Below, piece after piece: positions 1 to 6,675 of a stretch of 22,144 nucleotides of DNA (positions are counted from its first letter, which is position 1; the number at the start of each line of letters is the position of its first letter). The notes under the pieces are model-generated. The model had not been told where the DNA came from. It ran no database searches and saw only the letters and a program-made list of their open reading frames with translations. The stretch is from a bacterium. Its GTDB lineage: Bacteria; UBP13; UBA5359. The stretch is taken from positions 1-22,144 of the forward strand of contig JAQUEL010000025.1 of NCBI GenBank assembly GCA_028685295.1, read 5' to 3'. The translations under genes and the position numbers were made by a program.

Positions 1-228
1 ACGATGAATTATCAAACTGATAAATGATTTGCTGGAAATAATGCAGTTACTATAACAAATATAGCATTTATATTCGCCTCATACAACTATAAATAAGATG
101 CTATCCGTCGTTTAAAAGTGCATACTTTCCATAGTTTTACAGTAGCTACCTAGCATAGGGATGCCCGGGAAGCCCATAAGCAGAGGCTTTGCGAGTTATT
201 TTTCTGTCAAATTTCATTCTTGCTTTAG
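1..228. other. AT-rich flank without a recognisable gene
   Basis: No convincing coding frame is seen here. The first 110 bases are AT-rich with stops in all frames. The part from about 135 onward probably belongs to the insertion sequence, because it carries a 10-base motif repeated in inverted orientation after the transposase gene. Confidence 0.5.
135..144 (+). repeat. Candidate left inverted repeat of the IS element
   Basis: TTTTACAGTA here is exactly the reverse complement of TACTGTAAAA at 2089-2098. The two copies bracket the transposase promoter, gene and terminator, as element ends should. Only the 10-base core matches well and no target-site duplication was recognised, so the true ends may lie slightly further out. 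Confidence 0.35.
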
Positions 229-257
229 TTGACTGCCATTGCCCGTTATGGTATAAT
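229..257 (+). promoter_or_regulatory. SigA-type promoter of the IS transposase
   Basis: A -35 box TTGACT (229-234) and a perfect -10 box TATAAT (252-257) are separated by 17 bases. Transcription should start near 264, followed by a ribosome binding site (GGAGG, 279-283) and the ATG at 292. The promoter covers the TTG at 229, which would otherwise be the most upstream start of the reading frame, so that start can be discarded. Confidence 0.8.
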
Positions 258-291
258 ACGCTTATATTCTACCTATACGGAGGAACCCCTT

Positions 292-2004
292 ATGTATTTG
301 AAAACTATCCTCAATAAAAAGACTGGTCGCATCTTCCTCTCTATCGTTCATGGCTACCGTGATAAAAGCACCGGCAAGTCCTGCTCGAAAACTATTAAGC
401 CTCTTGGCTACCTCGATGAACTCCAAAAAGAGGTCGATGATCCCATCGCCTATTACACCCAGGTAGCTAAGGAAATGAATGAAAAGCATAAGGCTTCTAA
501 AGTTCCTTTAGTGTTTGAATTCCAAGCCGGCGATATTATTGACCGGAACTCTGTACAACGGAAAAAACTGGGTCATGCTCCCTTTAGTAAAATCTACCAT
601 GAGCTGGGCATTCATCAGTTTATGATAAATCGCCAACGTAGCCTGAAGATTGGCTATCAATTAAATGAAGTAATGAAGATGCTTCTCTTTCAACGCATCC
701 TGGAACCTGCCTCCAAGCTGAAAAGCTTCGAGAGAAAAGATCGGTATTTTGGAAAGTATGCCTTCTCTCTGGCTGATACCTACCGTTCTTTATCTCTCTT
801 TAGCAGTTACAAAGAGGACCTCTTGCTCTTCCTGCATAAGCAGGTCACAAAACTCTACAGCCGGGATACTAGCAACGTCTTTTATGATGTGACTAACTAC
901 TACTTTGAGATCGACAAACCGGATAAGCTGCGGAAAAAGGGGATTTCCAAGGAACACCGCCCCAACCCTATCGTTCAAATGGGGCTGCTTTTGGACCGCC
1001 TGGGACTGCCCATTACCTATAAATTATTCAGCGGCAATACCAATGACTGCAATACTCTCTTGCCCGTTCTCTCGGAAGTACGTGAACGGTATGACATCGG
1101 CCGAATGGTCGTAGTTGCTGACAAAGGACTTAATACCAGTGATAACATTGCCTACAACCTCATTAAAGGTGACGGCTACATCTATTCGCAAACAATCCGG
1201 GGAGCCAACAGGGAATTGAAGGCTTATGTTTTAAATCAATCGGGCTATCGCCAAATGGGCGAGGAGTTTAAGATAAAATCTCGTTGCTATCCCCGGGAGA
1301 TAACTGTCACCGATCCTGACGGCAAACAGGTTAAAGTGCCGATTGAGGAAAAACAGGTCATTTTCTACAGTGAGAACTATGCCAAACGTGCCAAAGCTGA
1401 GCGTGAACCGGCACTGGCAAAAGCCAGGGAGTTGATTGCAAACCCTGGTCAATTCAGTCAGGCAACTTCCTATGGGGCGGCCAAATACATCAAGGATCTT
1501 CTCTTTGACAAAAAAACCGGGGAGATCATCACGGCCGGACATGCTCCGGAATTAGACTTAGAGAAGCTTAACGAGGAAGAAGAGTTCGATGGCTACTATG
1601 CCATTGTTACCAGCGAATGCAACCTTCCCGATGAAGAGATCATTGACACCTACCGAGGGCTATGGAGGATTGAAGAGTCTTTCCGTATTACCAAAAGCGA
1701 CCTGGAAACCAGGCCTGTCTACGTCTCTCTGGAAGATCATATTGAGGCTCATTTCCTGACTTGTTTTGTAGCCTTGCTTCTGCTGCGGATACTGGAGCTT
1801 AAAACCCAGCACAAATACTCTCCGGCTCGCATGATTGAAAGTTTAAACGCTGTATCCGGTGCACATCTTCAGCAGAATTATTACATGTTTGACTACTATG
1901 ACGATGTAGTAGAACATATCGGCAATACTCTGGGTATAGATTTTTCAAAGCGAATAATTCCCTGGGGGGAGATAAGAAGTTTATTGGCTGCTACGAAAAA
2001 ATAG
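292..2004 (+). CDS. IS1634-family transposase
   Basis: This is a DDE transposase of the IS1634 group (IS4-related), 570 residues, the usual full length for the family. Likely catalytic residues are D199 in the FYDVTNYYFE segment, D277 in VVADKGL, and E461 in LWRIEESFRITK, where E and K are six residues apart as in the classic E(6)K signature. The start at ATG 292 is chosen because it follows GGAGG at 279-283 with proper spacing; the longer frame from 229 begins inside the -35 box. The gene has its own consensus promoter and a downstream hairpin terminator. No frameshift or stop interrupts it, so the enzyme may be active. It is an accessory gene unrelated to the housekeeping cluster to its right. 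Confidence 0.92.
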   Translation: MYLKTILNKKTGRIFLSIVHGYRDKSTGKSCSKTIKPLGYLDELQKEVDDPIAYYTQVAKEMNEKHKASKVPLVFEFQAGDIIDRNSVQRKKLGHAPFSKIYHELGIHQFMINRQRSLKIGYQLNEVMKMLLFQRILEPASKLKSFERKDRYFGKYAFSLADTYRSLSLFSSYKEDLLLFLHKQVTKLYSRDTSNVFYDVTNYYFEIDKPDKLRKKGISKEHRPNPIVQMGLLLDRLGLPITYKLFSGNTNDCNTLLPVLSEVRERYDIGRMVVVADKGLNTSDNIAYNLIKGDGYIYSQTIRGANRELKAYVLNQSGYRQMGEEFKIKSRCYPREITVTDPDGKQVKVPIEEKQVIFYSENYAKRAKAEREPALAKARELIANPGQFSQATSYGAAKYIKDLLFDKKTGEIITAGHAPELDLEKLNEEEEFDGYYAIVTSECNLPDEEIIDTYRGLWRIEESFRITKSDLETRPVYVSLEDHIEAHFLTCFVALLLLRILELKTQHKYSPARMIESLNAVSGAHLQQNYYMFDYYDDVVEHIGNTLGIDFSKRIIPWGEIRSLLAATKK

Positions 2005-2036
2005 TTATTTCCCTACAATTTTCCGATAAAGACAAA

Positions 2037-2079
2037 CAGCCGGTAACCCGCTTGTTTACTGGACTGACGGCTGCTTTTT
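2037..2079 (+). terminator. Probable terminator after the transposase
   Basis: The arms CAGCCG (2037-2042) and CGGCTG (2068-2073) can pair, with extra partial pairing GTAA/TTAC inside, followed by a run of five T (2075-2079). The loop is long, so the hairpin is weaker than a textbook terminator, but its position 32 bases after the transposase stop fits. Confidence 0.5.
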
Positions 2080-2088
2080 CCTCCGTTT

Positions 2089-2098
2089 TACTGTAAAA
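2089..2098 (-). repeat. Candidate right inverted repeat of the IS element
   Basis: TACTGTAAAA is the exact reverse complement of 135-144. It also sits inside a local palindrome, TTTTAC-T-GTAAAA (2086-2098). If both copies are the true ends, the element is about 1.96 kb, which fits the IS1634 family. Confidence 0.35.
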
Positions 2099-2594
2099 GT
2101 CAGGTTATTTTCGTTATATGTCACGTAATTTGACCGATTCCCCGGTTGAGGGGCCCGCGAATAGGGGTCGGGACTCTTACTTTACAATTAAAGGTATGAA
2201 GGTATTGTAATATAGTTAGGGCAAAATCGTTGAAAATAGCATCTTCGGGAGCAGTATATCATGCAGCAGCAAAGGGTATTATCGCAGTCTGAAAGGAATG
2301 TCCGAACAGCGGTTAAGAGTTATATATAATTTGTTAAAGCCGGAGTAGAAGGTACCTGTCCCTGGGATGAGATCAAGCATCGAAGCATGGATATGCAATA
2401 AAGGAGATAGCCGACTATCTAAAGCTTCGTTGCTTTATCATAGTGAGATAATAAGAAAGGTGAAAACTACTAAAAAACAGCCTTGCCCCCTCTACGTGAC
2501 CCCTCTACGTTCTACAAGCAATTGACAAGATTGCGTTCTCCGTGCTACCTTCGAATAACCGGTCAAATTTGTAGACGGAAGAGCGTTTTTACCT
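2099..2594. other. Non-coding gap between the IS and the MFS gene
   Basis: About 500 bases without an intact gene. It holds a small hairpin CCCC-GGTTGA-GGGG near 2140-2153, an AGGGGTC (2163-2169) mirrored by GACCCCT (2498-2504), a decayed helix-turn-helix relic near 2395-2480, and a tandem CCCTCTACGT (2488-2497 and 2501-2510). TTGACA at 2522-2527 could be a -35 box for the MFS gene, but only a poor -10 (TACCTT, 2546-2551) follows at 18 bases. Confidence 0.6.
2395..2480 (+). pseudogene. Relic of a helix-turn-helix tail, possibly REP-associated transposase
   Basis: Translating from 2395 gives AIKEIADYLKLR. After a one-base shift near 2430 it continues LLYHSEIIRKVKTTKKQ. Together this resembles the pattern 'EIADYLxLHYSTxSxIIRKxK', the C-terminal DNA-binding helix-turn-helix found in many Y1/REP-associated transposases of Firmicutes. 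No upstream catalytic domain survives. The frameshift and short length mark it as a decayed fragment. The assignment rests on motif resemblance only. Confidence 0.4.
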
Positions 2595-3821
2595 ATGAAT
2601 AAAAACTGGAAGAAAAAAGTCTTTCTCTTTCTACTCAGCCAGACGATATCGCTCTTCGGCTCAACCCTGGTGCAGTATGCCATTACCTGGTACATCACGC
2701 TCAGGACGCAATCCGGCGCCATGATGACCATATCCATTATTTGCGGCTTTCTGCCCACCTTTTTTCTCTCTCCGTTTGCGGGTGTGTGGGCTGACCGCTA
2801 TAACAGGAAAACGCTTATTATTCTATCGGATTCCATGATAGCAATAGCGACTCTTCTTTTAGCCATACTCTTTTTTATCGGTTATGATGCAATATGGTTG
2901 CTCTTTGCGATATCCATTATACGTGCCCTGGGGGCGGGAATTCAATTGCCGGCGGTGGGGGCCTTTTTGCCGCAATTTGTACCGGAGGAGAGGCTTACCA
3001 GGGTAAATGCGATAAATGGGAGCATGCAATCAATGGTTACGCTGCTATCCCCGTTGCTTAGCGGCGCTCTTCTGGCTATGGCTACCATTGAAGCCATATT
3101 CTTTATCGATGTTATTACGGCAGCCATAGCGGTTTTGATAATGCTTTTATTTCTGCGCGTGCCTATTCATGCAAAGGCTGCCTGCAAGCAAGCGATCAGC
3201 TATTTTGACGATATGCGGGAGGGTTTTGCTTATATTAAAAATCATGACTTCGTCAGGACGTTCTGTTTTTTCAACATAATCTTCTGTATATTAGTCGCAC
3301 CGGCTGCTTTTTTAACGCCGCTGCAGGTCACTCGCAATTTCGGCAGTGATGTCTGGCGTCTGACGGCTATTGAGGTTATCTTTTCCGCAGGCATGATTGT
3401 CGGCGGCATCATAATGGCATGCTGGGGCGGCTTTAAAAACAGGGTTCGGACTATGGCGCTGGCAAATCTTATTATCGGTGCCTCTACTTTGGCACTTGGA
3501 ATCGTTCCTGTTTTTAGAATTTACTTAATTTTCATGGGATTGATCGGATCAGCCATGCCGATGTTCAATACACCATTTATGGTTTTATTGCAGCAGAAGG
3601 TAGCGGAGGATTTTCTGGGCAGGGTCTTTGGTGTTTTCGGGATGATTTCAAGCGTTATGCTGCCGTTGGGTATGCTGGTCTTTGGGCCTGCAGCCGATTT
3701 TATTAAAATAGAATGGTTACTTATGGGAACCGGTTTATTATTGCTTGTACAGGGCCTTTTTATATTGGGCAATAAAGTGTTGCTTAAGGAAGGAAAGCCG
3801 ATTTCGGCAGCTATAACATAA
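2595..3821 (+). CDS. MFS efflux permease, macrolide-efflux-like
   Basis: A 408-residue integral membrane protein with about twelve hydrophobic segments and the major facilitator layout. The loop after the second helix reads GVWADRYNRKTLI, matching the signature motif A type (G-x-x-D-R-x-x-R-K). The N-terminal LSQTISLFGSTLVQYAITWY and the ADRYNRK loop resemble the MefA/TIGR00900 drug-proton antiporter group, so export of a hydrophobic compound such as an antibiotic is the likely role; the substrate cannot be read from sequence. ATG 2595 follows a weak GGAAG about 13 bases upstream. The gene stands alone between mobile-element debris and the cdaA promoter and is flanked by a shared 10-base direct repeat, so it may have been acquired. 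Confidence 0.85.
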   Translation: MNKNWKKKVFLFLLSQTISLFGSTLVQYAITWYITLRTQSGAMMTISIICGFLPTFFLSPFAGVWADRYNRKTLIILSDSMIAIATLLLAILFFIGYDAIWLLFAISIIRALGAGIQLPAVGAFLPQFVPEERLTRVNAINGSMQSMVTLLSPLLSGALLAMATIEAIFFIDVITAAIAVLIMLLFLRVPIHAKAACKQAISYFDDMREGFAYIKNHDFVRTFCFFNIIFCILVAPAAFLTPLQVTRNFGSDVWRLTAIEVIFSAGMIVGGIIMACWGGFKNRVRTMALANLIIGASTLALGIVPVFRIYLIFMGLIGSAMPMFNTPFMVLLQQKVAEDFLGRVFGVFGMISSVMLPLGMLVFGPAADFIKIEWLLMGTGLLLLVQGLFILGNKVLLKEGKPISAAIT

Positions 3822-3879
3822 TTTTTGGCTATTATAAACAACTGAAAAGGGACAGTGGAAAGGTTGGCTCAAAATGAAA

Positions 3880-3909
3880 TTGACCCCTCTTTCCGGAACA
3901 TGTTAAAAT
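3880..3909 (+). promoter_or_regulatory. Promoter of the cdaA-glmM cluster
   Basis: TTGACC (3880-3885) is followed after 18 bases by TAAAAT (3904-3909), which carries an extended -10 TG at 3901-3902. It lies about 40 bases before the cdaA ATG and is the only good promoter seen upstream of the five-gene cluster. Confidence 0.65.
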
Positions 3910-3950
3910 AAAGTATTACCGTTCCTCGAAAGGATTGTGGAAAGCGGCCG

Positions 3951-4787
3951 ATGCATTTGCCCGTGATAGTTTCCAGGATTCTCGATGCAGTGATTATTGT
4001 ATGGGCATTTATTATGCTCCTGCGGCTTATACGCGGCACCAGAGCAGTTCAACTGCTAAAGGGGCTGGCGGTAATCCTGGCCGTTTTTTATCTTACACGT
4101 CTTCTTGATCTGGTAGCTACCAATTGGCTTTTACAAAAGCTTTCTTATATGCTGATGGTGGCTGTGCCCATAGTTTTTTATCCGGAATTACGGCGGACAT
4201 TGGAGCAGCTGGGGCGCGGTTGGTCGTTAAGCGGCAATACTTCGTTGATTTCCGATGAAGCGGTCAAGAATGTAATAGGAGCGATTATTGAAGCGGCCGG
4301 CTACCTGTCATCACGCCGGCAGGGCGCTATCATTGTAATAGAGCGGGACAGCGGCCTTGGTGAGTATGCGGAAACGGGAACCTTACTAATGTGTCGTATT
4401 TCATCTGAGATTATCGAAACCATCTTTCAACCGCAAACACCGTTGCATGATGGAGCGATCATATTGCGTGGCGAGACACTGCTGGCGGCCGGTTGTTTTC
4501 TGCCTCTGTCGGATAGGAACGATCTGCCTCAGTATATGGGGACCAGGCATCGTGCCGCTGCAGGCATAGCTGAAGAGACAGATGCGCTGGCTATAATCAT
4601 ATCTGAAGAGACGGGCCGCATATCGATGGCTGCCGACGGTAAGATTTCCACCGGATTGACTTTGGAAAATCTGGAAACCGGATTGAGAGATTTTTACAGA
4701 GATTATCGTCGAAGCTTTTATCTTCTCTTAGCGGATGATATCAGTTTGAAATTCAGAGCGCGGAAAGAACGGACGACAAATCGATAG
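3951..4787 (+). CDS. cdaA: Diadenylate cyclase CdaA
   Basis: Membrane-bound diadenylate cyclase that joins two ATP into the second messenger c-di-AMP, which controls potassium and osmolyte balance and cell-wall homeostasis in Firmicutes. The 278 residues match the family length. Three N-terminal hydrophobic segments lie within residues 1-75. The DAC domain follows, with the DGA motif at 167-169 (PLHDGAII) and the RHR motif at 199-201 (GTRHRAAAGIAEETDA), the two signature nucleotide-binding motifs. ATG 3951 is the first start after the promoter, preceded by a GGAAAG-type site. Normally cdaA is followed by cdaR (ybbR) and then glmM; here glmM follows directly. CdaA binds GlmM in other Firmicutes, so the pairing keeps regulatory sense. 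Confidence 0.96.
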   Translation: MHLPVIVSRILDAVIIVWAFIMLLRLIRGTRAVQLLKGLAVILAVFYLTRLLDLVATNWLLQKLSYMLMVAVPIVFYPELRRTLEQLGRGWSLSGNTSLISDEAVKNVIGAIIEAAGYLSSRRQGAIIVIERDSGLGEYAETGTLLMCRISSEIIETIFQPQTPLHDGAIILRGETLLAAGCFLPLSDRNDLPQYMGTRHRAAAGIAEETDALAIIISEETGRISMAADGKISTGLTLENLETGLRDFYRDYRRSFYLLLADDISLKFRARKERTTNR

Positions 4788-4793
4788 ATAGCT

Positions 4794-4880
4794 ATGCCTT
4801 ACAAGACATGGCTAAGGAGGATCGGCATGGGGAACTCAAACCCAGTAACCTGCAACCGACAATCGCAGCTATGCCTGTAA
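4794..4880 (+). CDS. Short leader ORF overlapping the glmM start
   Basis: A perfect AAGGAGG (4814-4820) sits six bases before ATG 4827, which opens a 17-codon frame ending at TAA 4878-4880. The same frame can also be entered at ATG 4794 (28 codons). Its stop overlaps the likely glmM ATG at 4871, which has no ribosome binding site of its own. The arrangement suggests translational coupling of glmM, or a remnant of a lost cdaR, whose usual place this is. The first residues (MPYKTWLRR) are only vaguely like a YbbR N-terminus. No protein product is demonstrated. Confidence 0.35.
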   Translation: MPYKTWLRRIGMGNSNPVTCNRQSQLCL

Positions 4881-6211
4881 AGCGTATCTTTGGAACAGAT
4901 GGCGTCAGGGGTGAAGCCAACGTTCATTTGACACCGGAACTGGCCTTCAAACTGGGGCGCTACGGCGCTTATCATCTGACGGCAGGCGGCTATCCCGCCA
5001 TTATGATCGGCAAGGATACTCGTCTTTCCGGCGATATGCTGGAAGCGGCGGTAGCGGCAGGGGCGGCTTCGGTCGGCGTCGATGTCCATCTGCTGGGTGT
5101 GCTGCCTACGCCGGCAGTGGCCTGGCTTGTTGGCCGGGCCGATATGGCGGGCGGTATAGTCATTTCCGCCTCTCATAATCCTTTTGAGGACAACGGCATC
5201 AAGTTCTTCTCCCATCAGGGGCTTAAGCTGCCGGTAGAGCAGGAGGAGCGAATAGAGGCCGGCATACTGAGCGGTGTAGATGACCTGCCCCGGCCGCAGG
5301 GCCGGGATGTGGGCAAGATATGGCAGGCGACGGACGGTATAAAAGATTATACCGAATACCTCAAAACCATTCCCGACGGAGATTTGCACGGGCTGAAAAT
5401 AGTTGTCGACTGTGCCAACGGCGCTGCCAGCGGTATAGTGCCGGATCTGCTTGCAGGTCTGGGTGCGGAGGTCATAGCGCTGCATTGTGAGCCGGATGGT
5501 TTGAATATCAATGATGGCTGCGGATCGCTGCATCCCCAGGTGGTACGACAGACGCTGCTGGAAAATAGGGCCGATTTGGGCTTAGCTTTTGATGGTGATG
5601 CGGATAGACTGATAGCCATTGACGACAAAGGAGATCTTCTAGATGGTGATGATCTCGTAGGCTTGCTGGCACTGCAGCTTAAGGCCGAAGGCAAGCTTCG
5701 TGGCAATGCGGTAACGGTTACGGTCATGTCTAATCTGGGCCTGGAAAGAGCTCTGGGAAAATATGGCATAGCCGTTATCAGAACGGATGTGGGCGATCGC
5801 AATGTTCTGGAGGAGATGCTGCAACGCGATATAGTTCTGGGCGGTGAGCAATCCGGACATATAATTATCAATTGCTATAATACTACCGGAGATGGTGCGG
5901 CGGCAGCACTGGCGCTGTTGAGAAGCTTACGCCGGCATGGCAAGCCGTTATCCTCCCTGAAGTTCGGTTTCGAACGTTATCCTCAGGTTCTTCTATCCAT
6001 ACCCGTGTCTGACAAGGAGGCCTGGCGGAACGATAATGAGGTTCAAACGGTCATTGAACGCATGCAGGATGAGCTGGGACGCGACGGGCGGCTGCATATC
6101 AGGCCGTCGGGTACTGAAAATAAGATCAGAATAATGGTGGAAGGCTTGGATAGAGAGCGTGTCGAATCCATGGCTGATGAACTGAAGAACCTCATAATAG
6201 CCGTTCATTAA
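4871..6211 (+). CDS. glmM: Phosphoglucosamine mutase GlmM
   Basis: Converts glucosamine-6-phosphate to glucosamine-1-phosphate in the cytoplasm, the step toward UDP-GlcNAc and peptidoglycan. The N-terminus KRIFGTDGVRG is the family hallmark. The phosphoserine loop SASHNPFEDNGIK holds catalytic Ser101, the metal loop is FDGDADR, and the C-terminal phosphate-binding loop is RPSGTENKIRIM. Starting at ATG 4871 the product is 446 residues, the normal GlmM length. An in-frame ATG at 4808 would add 21 residues unlike any GlmM N-terminus I know, and it lacks an upstream binding site; the strong AAGGAGG at 4814-4820 instead serves a leader ORF ending at 4880. Start choice is therefore probable but not certain. 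Confidence 0.95.
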   Translation: MPVKRIFGTDGVRGEANVHLTPELAFKLGRYGAYHLTAGGYPAIMIGKDTRLSGDMLEAAVAAGAASVGVDVHLLGVLPTPAVAWLVGRADMAGGIVISASHNPFEDNGIKFFSHQGLKLPVEQEERIEAGILSGVDDLPRPQGRDVGKIWQATDGIKDYTEYLKTIPDGDLHGLKIVVDCANGAASGIVPDLLAGLGAEVIALHCEPDGLNINDGCGSLHPQVVRQTLLENRADLGLAFDGDADRLIAIDDKGDLLDGDDLVGLLALQLKAEGKLRGNAVTVTVMSNLGLERALGKYGIAVIRTDVGDRNVLEEMLQRDIVLGGEQSGHIIINCYNTTGDGAAAALALLRSLRRHGKPLSSLKFGFERYPQVLLSIPVSDKEAWRNDNEVQTVIERMQDELGRDGRLHIRPSGTENKIRIMVEGLDRERVESMADELKNLIIAVH

Positions 6212-6261
6212 CTAAAGATATTAAAGATACTTAAAGCTAAAAAATAATAGGGAGCTTAAGT

Positions 6262-6675
6262 TTGTATATCATTGGTATCGGGGTAGATATAATAGAGATA
6301 GGGCGTATCAGGGCTGCATGCCTGAATAGATCGTCATTTATAACACGGATCTTTACAGCGGCAGAAAGAGAGTATGCCTTTAAAAAAAGTTCACCCTGGC
6401 AGCATCTGGCAGCCAGATTTGCCGCCAAGGAGGCTGTAGCCAAATCTCTTGGACGCAGTTTTTCCTGGCAGGAGGTGGAGATCATCGGCAGGGCGGGGAC
6501 TATGCCGGTAGTTCGGCTACACGGTAGAGCTAAGGAGATTGCCGCCGAGTTGAAGGTTTCCGAAATCAAATTGTCGCTGTCTCATTCCAGGCAGTATGCA
6601 GTTGCTCAGGCGCTGTCTCTTGGAGGTGTCGATATTGAAAGTAGCTTTGGCAGCGGAGATGCGCAGCATCGATAA
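6262..6675 (+). CDS. acpS: Holo-[acyl-carrier-protein] synthase
   Basis: Transfers the 4'-phosphopantetheine arm of coenzyme A to a serine of acyl carrier protein, activating it for fatty acid synthesis. The opening YIIGIGVDIIEIGRI carries the metal-binding Asp9, and FAAKEAVAKSLG carries Glu57, the two canonical metal ligands. The end KLSLSHSRQYAVAQA is the conserved C-terminal strand region. At 137 residues it is slightly longer than many AcpS (about 120) because of a short C-terminal tail. Translation starts at TTG 6262, seven bases after AGGGAG (6249-6254). Its last 41 bases overlap the start of nnr, so the two are likely translationally coupled; the acpS-nnr pair is common in bacteria. 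Confidence 0.94.
   Translation: MYIIGIGVDIIEIGRIRAACLNRSSFITRIFTAAEREYAFKKSSPWQHLAARFAAKEAVAKSLGRSFSWQEVEIIGRAGTMPVVRLHGRAKEIAAELKVSEIKLSLSHSRQYAVAQALSLGGVDIESSFGSGDAQHR

Noticed and set aside
3857-3894. GGAAAG/CTTTCC pairing considered as terminator of the MFS gene
   Set aside because: Short arms, a 26-base loop, no T run, and overlap with the cdaA -35 box make it unconvincing.
4799-5533. 244-codon minus-strand frame across the glmM 5' part
   Set aside because: Antisense to conserved GlmM coding sequence, with no domain resemblance.
5347-5871. Long minus-strand frame inside glmM
   Set aside because: It lies fully within a strongly conserved plus-strand gene, is Ser/Pro/Thr-rich as antisense shadows are, and has no recognisable motif.
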